The notes below the pieces were generated by a model. It was given only the letters and a program-made list of their open reading frames with translations. It did no database searches and was not told the DNA's origin. A stretch of DNA of 64,000 nt from Valencia hispanica (Eukaryota; Chordata; Actinopteri; Cyprinodontiformes; Valenciidae), in contig OY747722.1 in the NCBI GenBank assembly GCA_963556495.2, positions 20,634,001 through 20,698,000 on the forward strand, written 5' to 3'. A program made the translations under genes and the position numbers. Position 1 is the first letter of the stretch. Each line of letters opens with the position of its first letter. Positions 62,265-64,000 of the stretch are shown in pieces.

Positions 62265-63420
62265 TTTTTGTTAGAGCAACACAAAATAGTGCATAATAAC
62301 CTAATGGATGGAAAATTAGACATGCATCTTCTTTTTGCACATTAAAAGTGACAAGTGTCCCTGCCTGAATCAATTCTGGTGAAGCACCTATTGCTGTAAT
62401 TACAGCTGCAAGTCTTTTGGGGAGAGCATTTTGCATTCGCATTTCTCTTCGTAAAACAGCTCAAGGTCAGTCAGATCTGATGGAGTGTGTCTGGAAACAT
62501 CTATTTTAACATCTTGCCACAAGTTCATGATTGCATTTTGGTTTGAACTAAACCAGTTCATTGCAGTTCTGGTTATACATACAGGTATGCAGTTCTAATG
62601 GAAGGTGAACCCCAGCGAAAAGTCTTTTTTGTGACCAAACTGATTTTCTTAGAGGTTTTGTCCTATATTTAAGATCCATCCATCTTCCCATCAACTCTGA
62701 CCAGCTTCCCTGTTCCTGCTGAAAAGAAGGTGTCACCACCATGTATCGACATTTGGATTGTATAGTCAAAGTGATGTCCAGCATTAACATTCCACCAAAG
62801 TGATGGTTATGCATATAGGCCAGACAGTTCAGCTTGGATCTCATCATCTTTATCCACATGTTGGTTGATTTCCTGCATAGCTTGTGACAACCTGAAAACA
62901 GGACTTTTTATGGCCTTGTTCTTGCCATTCGTCCAGAATGCCCGCCTTGTGAAGTACCAAATAAGACTTGATCAGTCAGCTGATTCCCTAGACTGAGCTC
63001 TGGATCTCTGCAGCTCCTCCGGAGTTAGTATTAGGTGCTTGGTTGCTTCTCTGATTTCTGCTCTCCTTGCCCAGTCTGGAGTTGTACAATGCTCTTTCCA
63101 ACTCAGAATGACAGACTGAACAGTTTTCAGTGTGGTGTCTAAAGTGTTTTTTGCAGCTATTGTTTTATAATCTTGCCTTGTTTTAGTGTTCTCTACAACT
63201 TCATCCCTCAAAGACAGTGTCTATTGTGTCCCTTAGTCTTTAAGATGTTATTTGTTCACTAATGTTCTAAAAAAAACGAATGTTTTGTAAATTCCTCATG
63301 GGTACACTCATGGGTACACTGAAGTATATTTTGTGCTCACCACAAAGTTGCAAAATGACAAAATAGGTAAAAAAAAATTGCAATAAAATCTTTATTTGTG
63401 AATAAGAGTATTCTGACTGT
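62265..63420 (-). pseudogene. Tc1-like transposon relic, ~1.15 kb, minus strand
   Basis: The left end has GCAACACAAAATAGTGCATA and the C-terminal region GCTGCAAGTCTTTTGGGG (62,406-62,423). The HGGGS region appears as GAAAAGAAGGTGTCACCACC at 62,721-62,740. The N-terminal helix-turn-helix is readable on the minus strand at 63,211-62,972: WARRAEIREATKHLILTPEE, then LQRSRAQSRES. Right end near 63,350-63,420 (AAAATGACAAAATAGG). Frameshifts separate all blocks. The ~340 aa transposase cannot be made. Confidence 0.8.
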
Positions 63421-63573
63421 AAAGTCTTACCAAGTAAAACATCTCATTATTGCAATATTTTAGAGTTACTGTAAAATGTTGTCTAAGATTACTTGTGTCT
63501 ACACTCCACCCCTCTACATAGAACGATTACATAAGCTGTAAGATAAACTATTATCATTATAGATGTATGATGC

Positions 63574-64000
63574 ACTCCATTTTTCCCTCATTCGTGAACA
63601 AGACCCCCAGATACTTAAACTCCTCCACTCGGGGAAGGACCTCATCCCCGACCCAGAGAAGGCACCCCACCCTTTTCTGGCTCAAGACCATGGCCTCAGA
63701 TTTGGAGGTGCTGATTCTCATCTCAGCCGCTTCACACTCGGCTGCAAACCGCCCCAGCGAAAGCTGTAGATCACGTTCCGATGAAGCCAACAGGACCACG
63801 TCATCTGCAAAAAGTAGAGACCCGATCCTGAGGCCACCAAAACGGATCCCCTCAACACCTTGGCTGCGTCTAGAAATCCTGTCCATAAAAGTTAGGAACA
63901 GGATCGGTGACAAAGGGCAACCTTGGCGGAGTCCAACTCTCACCGGAAACAAGCCCGACTTACTGCCGGCAATGCAAACAAAACTCTGGCACCGGTCGTA
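63574..64000 (-). pseudogene. Rex3 reverse transcriptase fragment, continues past window end
   Basis: The minus strand is open from the window end to 63,574: DRCQSFVCIAGSKSGLFPV, then GLRQGCPLSPILFLTFMDRI, then LLFADDVVLLASS with the intact FADD catalytic box, and KYLGVLFTNEGKME. The bases at 63,904-63,924 match the published Rex3 primer RTX3-F3 with one mismatch in 21, fixing the family. It breaks off at about 63,574, so the 3' third is missing here. RTE-clade reverse transcriptase; no stop is visible in the ~140 codons present. Confidence 0.85.

Noticed and set aside
1..64000. CRISPR arrays, operons, ribosome binding sites
   Set aside because: Repeat content and codon structure are vertebrate; no regularly spaced short direct repeats with unique spacers were seen.

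Overview
The window looks like teleost fish nuclear DNA, most likely a gene desert or one long intron. I found no convincing host exon, rRNA, tRNA, operon or CRISPR array. The fish call rests on the repeats: a near full-length Rex1 LINE whose sequence matches the classic Rex1 PCR primer site, two Rex3 (RTE clade) fragments (one matching the classic Rex3 primer site), an L2 LINE with a CCTTG-type tail, about ten decayed Tc1-like transposons, and several fish-type MITEs. Family names come from memory of consensus sequences; no database search was run.

Layout: 1-6.4 kb is mostly unassigned, with one TTAA-flanked MITE (1111-1707). 6.4-11.9 kb is a nest: a Tc1 relic broken by a palindromic MITE, an L2 fragment, a purine-rich then GC-rich block, and a 3.1 kb Rex1 element on the minus strand. 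11.9-29.4 kb holds single-copy-looking DNA, Tc1 relics at 19.4-20.7, 25.0-25.5 and 27.1-28.0 kb, and a short ORF with a Myb/SANT-like start at 22.36 kb. 29.4-30.2 kb is a 5'-truncated Rex3. 33-38 kb has two more Tc1 relics and a MITE carrying a probable solo LTR. 39.4-41.4 kb is a Tc1 relic split by a 1.05 kb foldback palindrome. 42.7-46.7 kb has a Tc1 relic then a dead L2 LINE.

The best-defined structure is at 50,279-55,366: a 5.1 kb hAT-type element with CAG-GGCGTC termini and a perfect 8-bp target duplication (GATGTTGG). Inside it lie about three tandem copies of a ~370 bp unit, a 722 bp Harbinger-like MITE with 49 bp inverted ends and two perfect internal hairpins, and a 724 bp solo LTR with a perfect 5-bp duplication (CAGCG). 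59.3-63.4 kb has two more Tc1 relics, and the window ends inside a second Rex3 on the minus strand.

No element appears able to move by itself: each LINE has stops, frameshifts or truncation and no Tc1 copy keeps an open transposase. The repeat-free stretches between them, some with POU-octamer and homeodomain-type cores, are where conserved regulatory elements would be expected, but this cannot be shown from one sequence.
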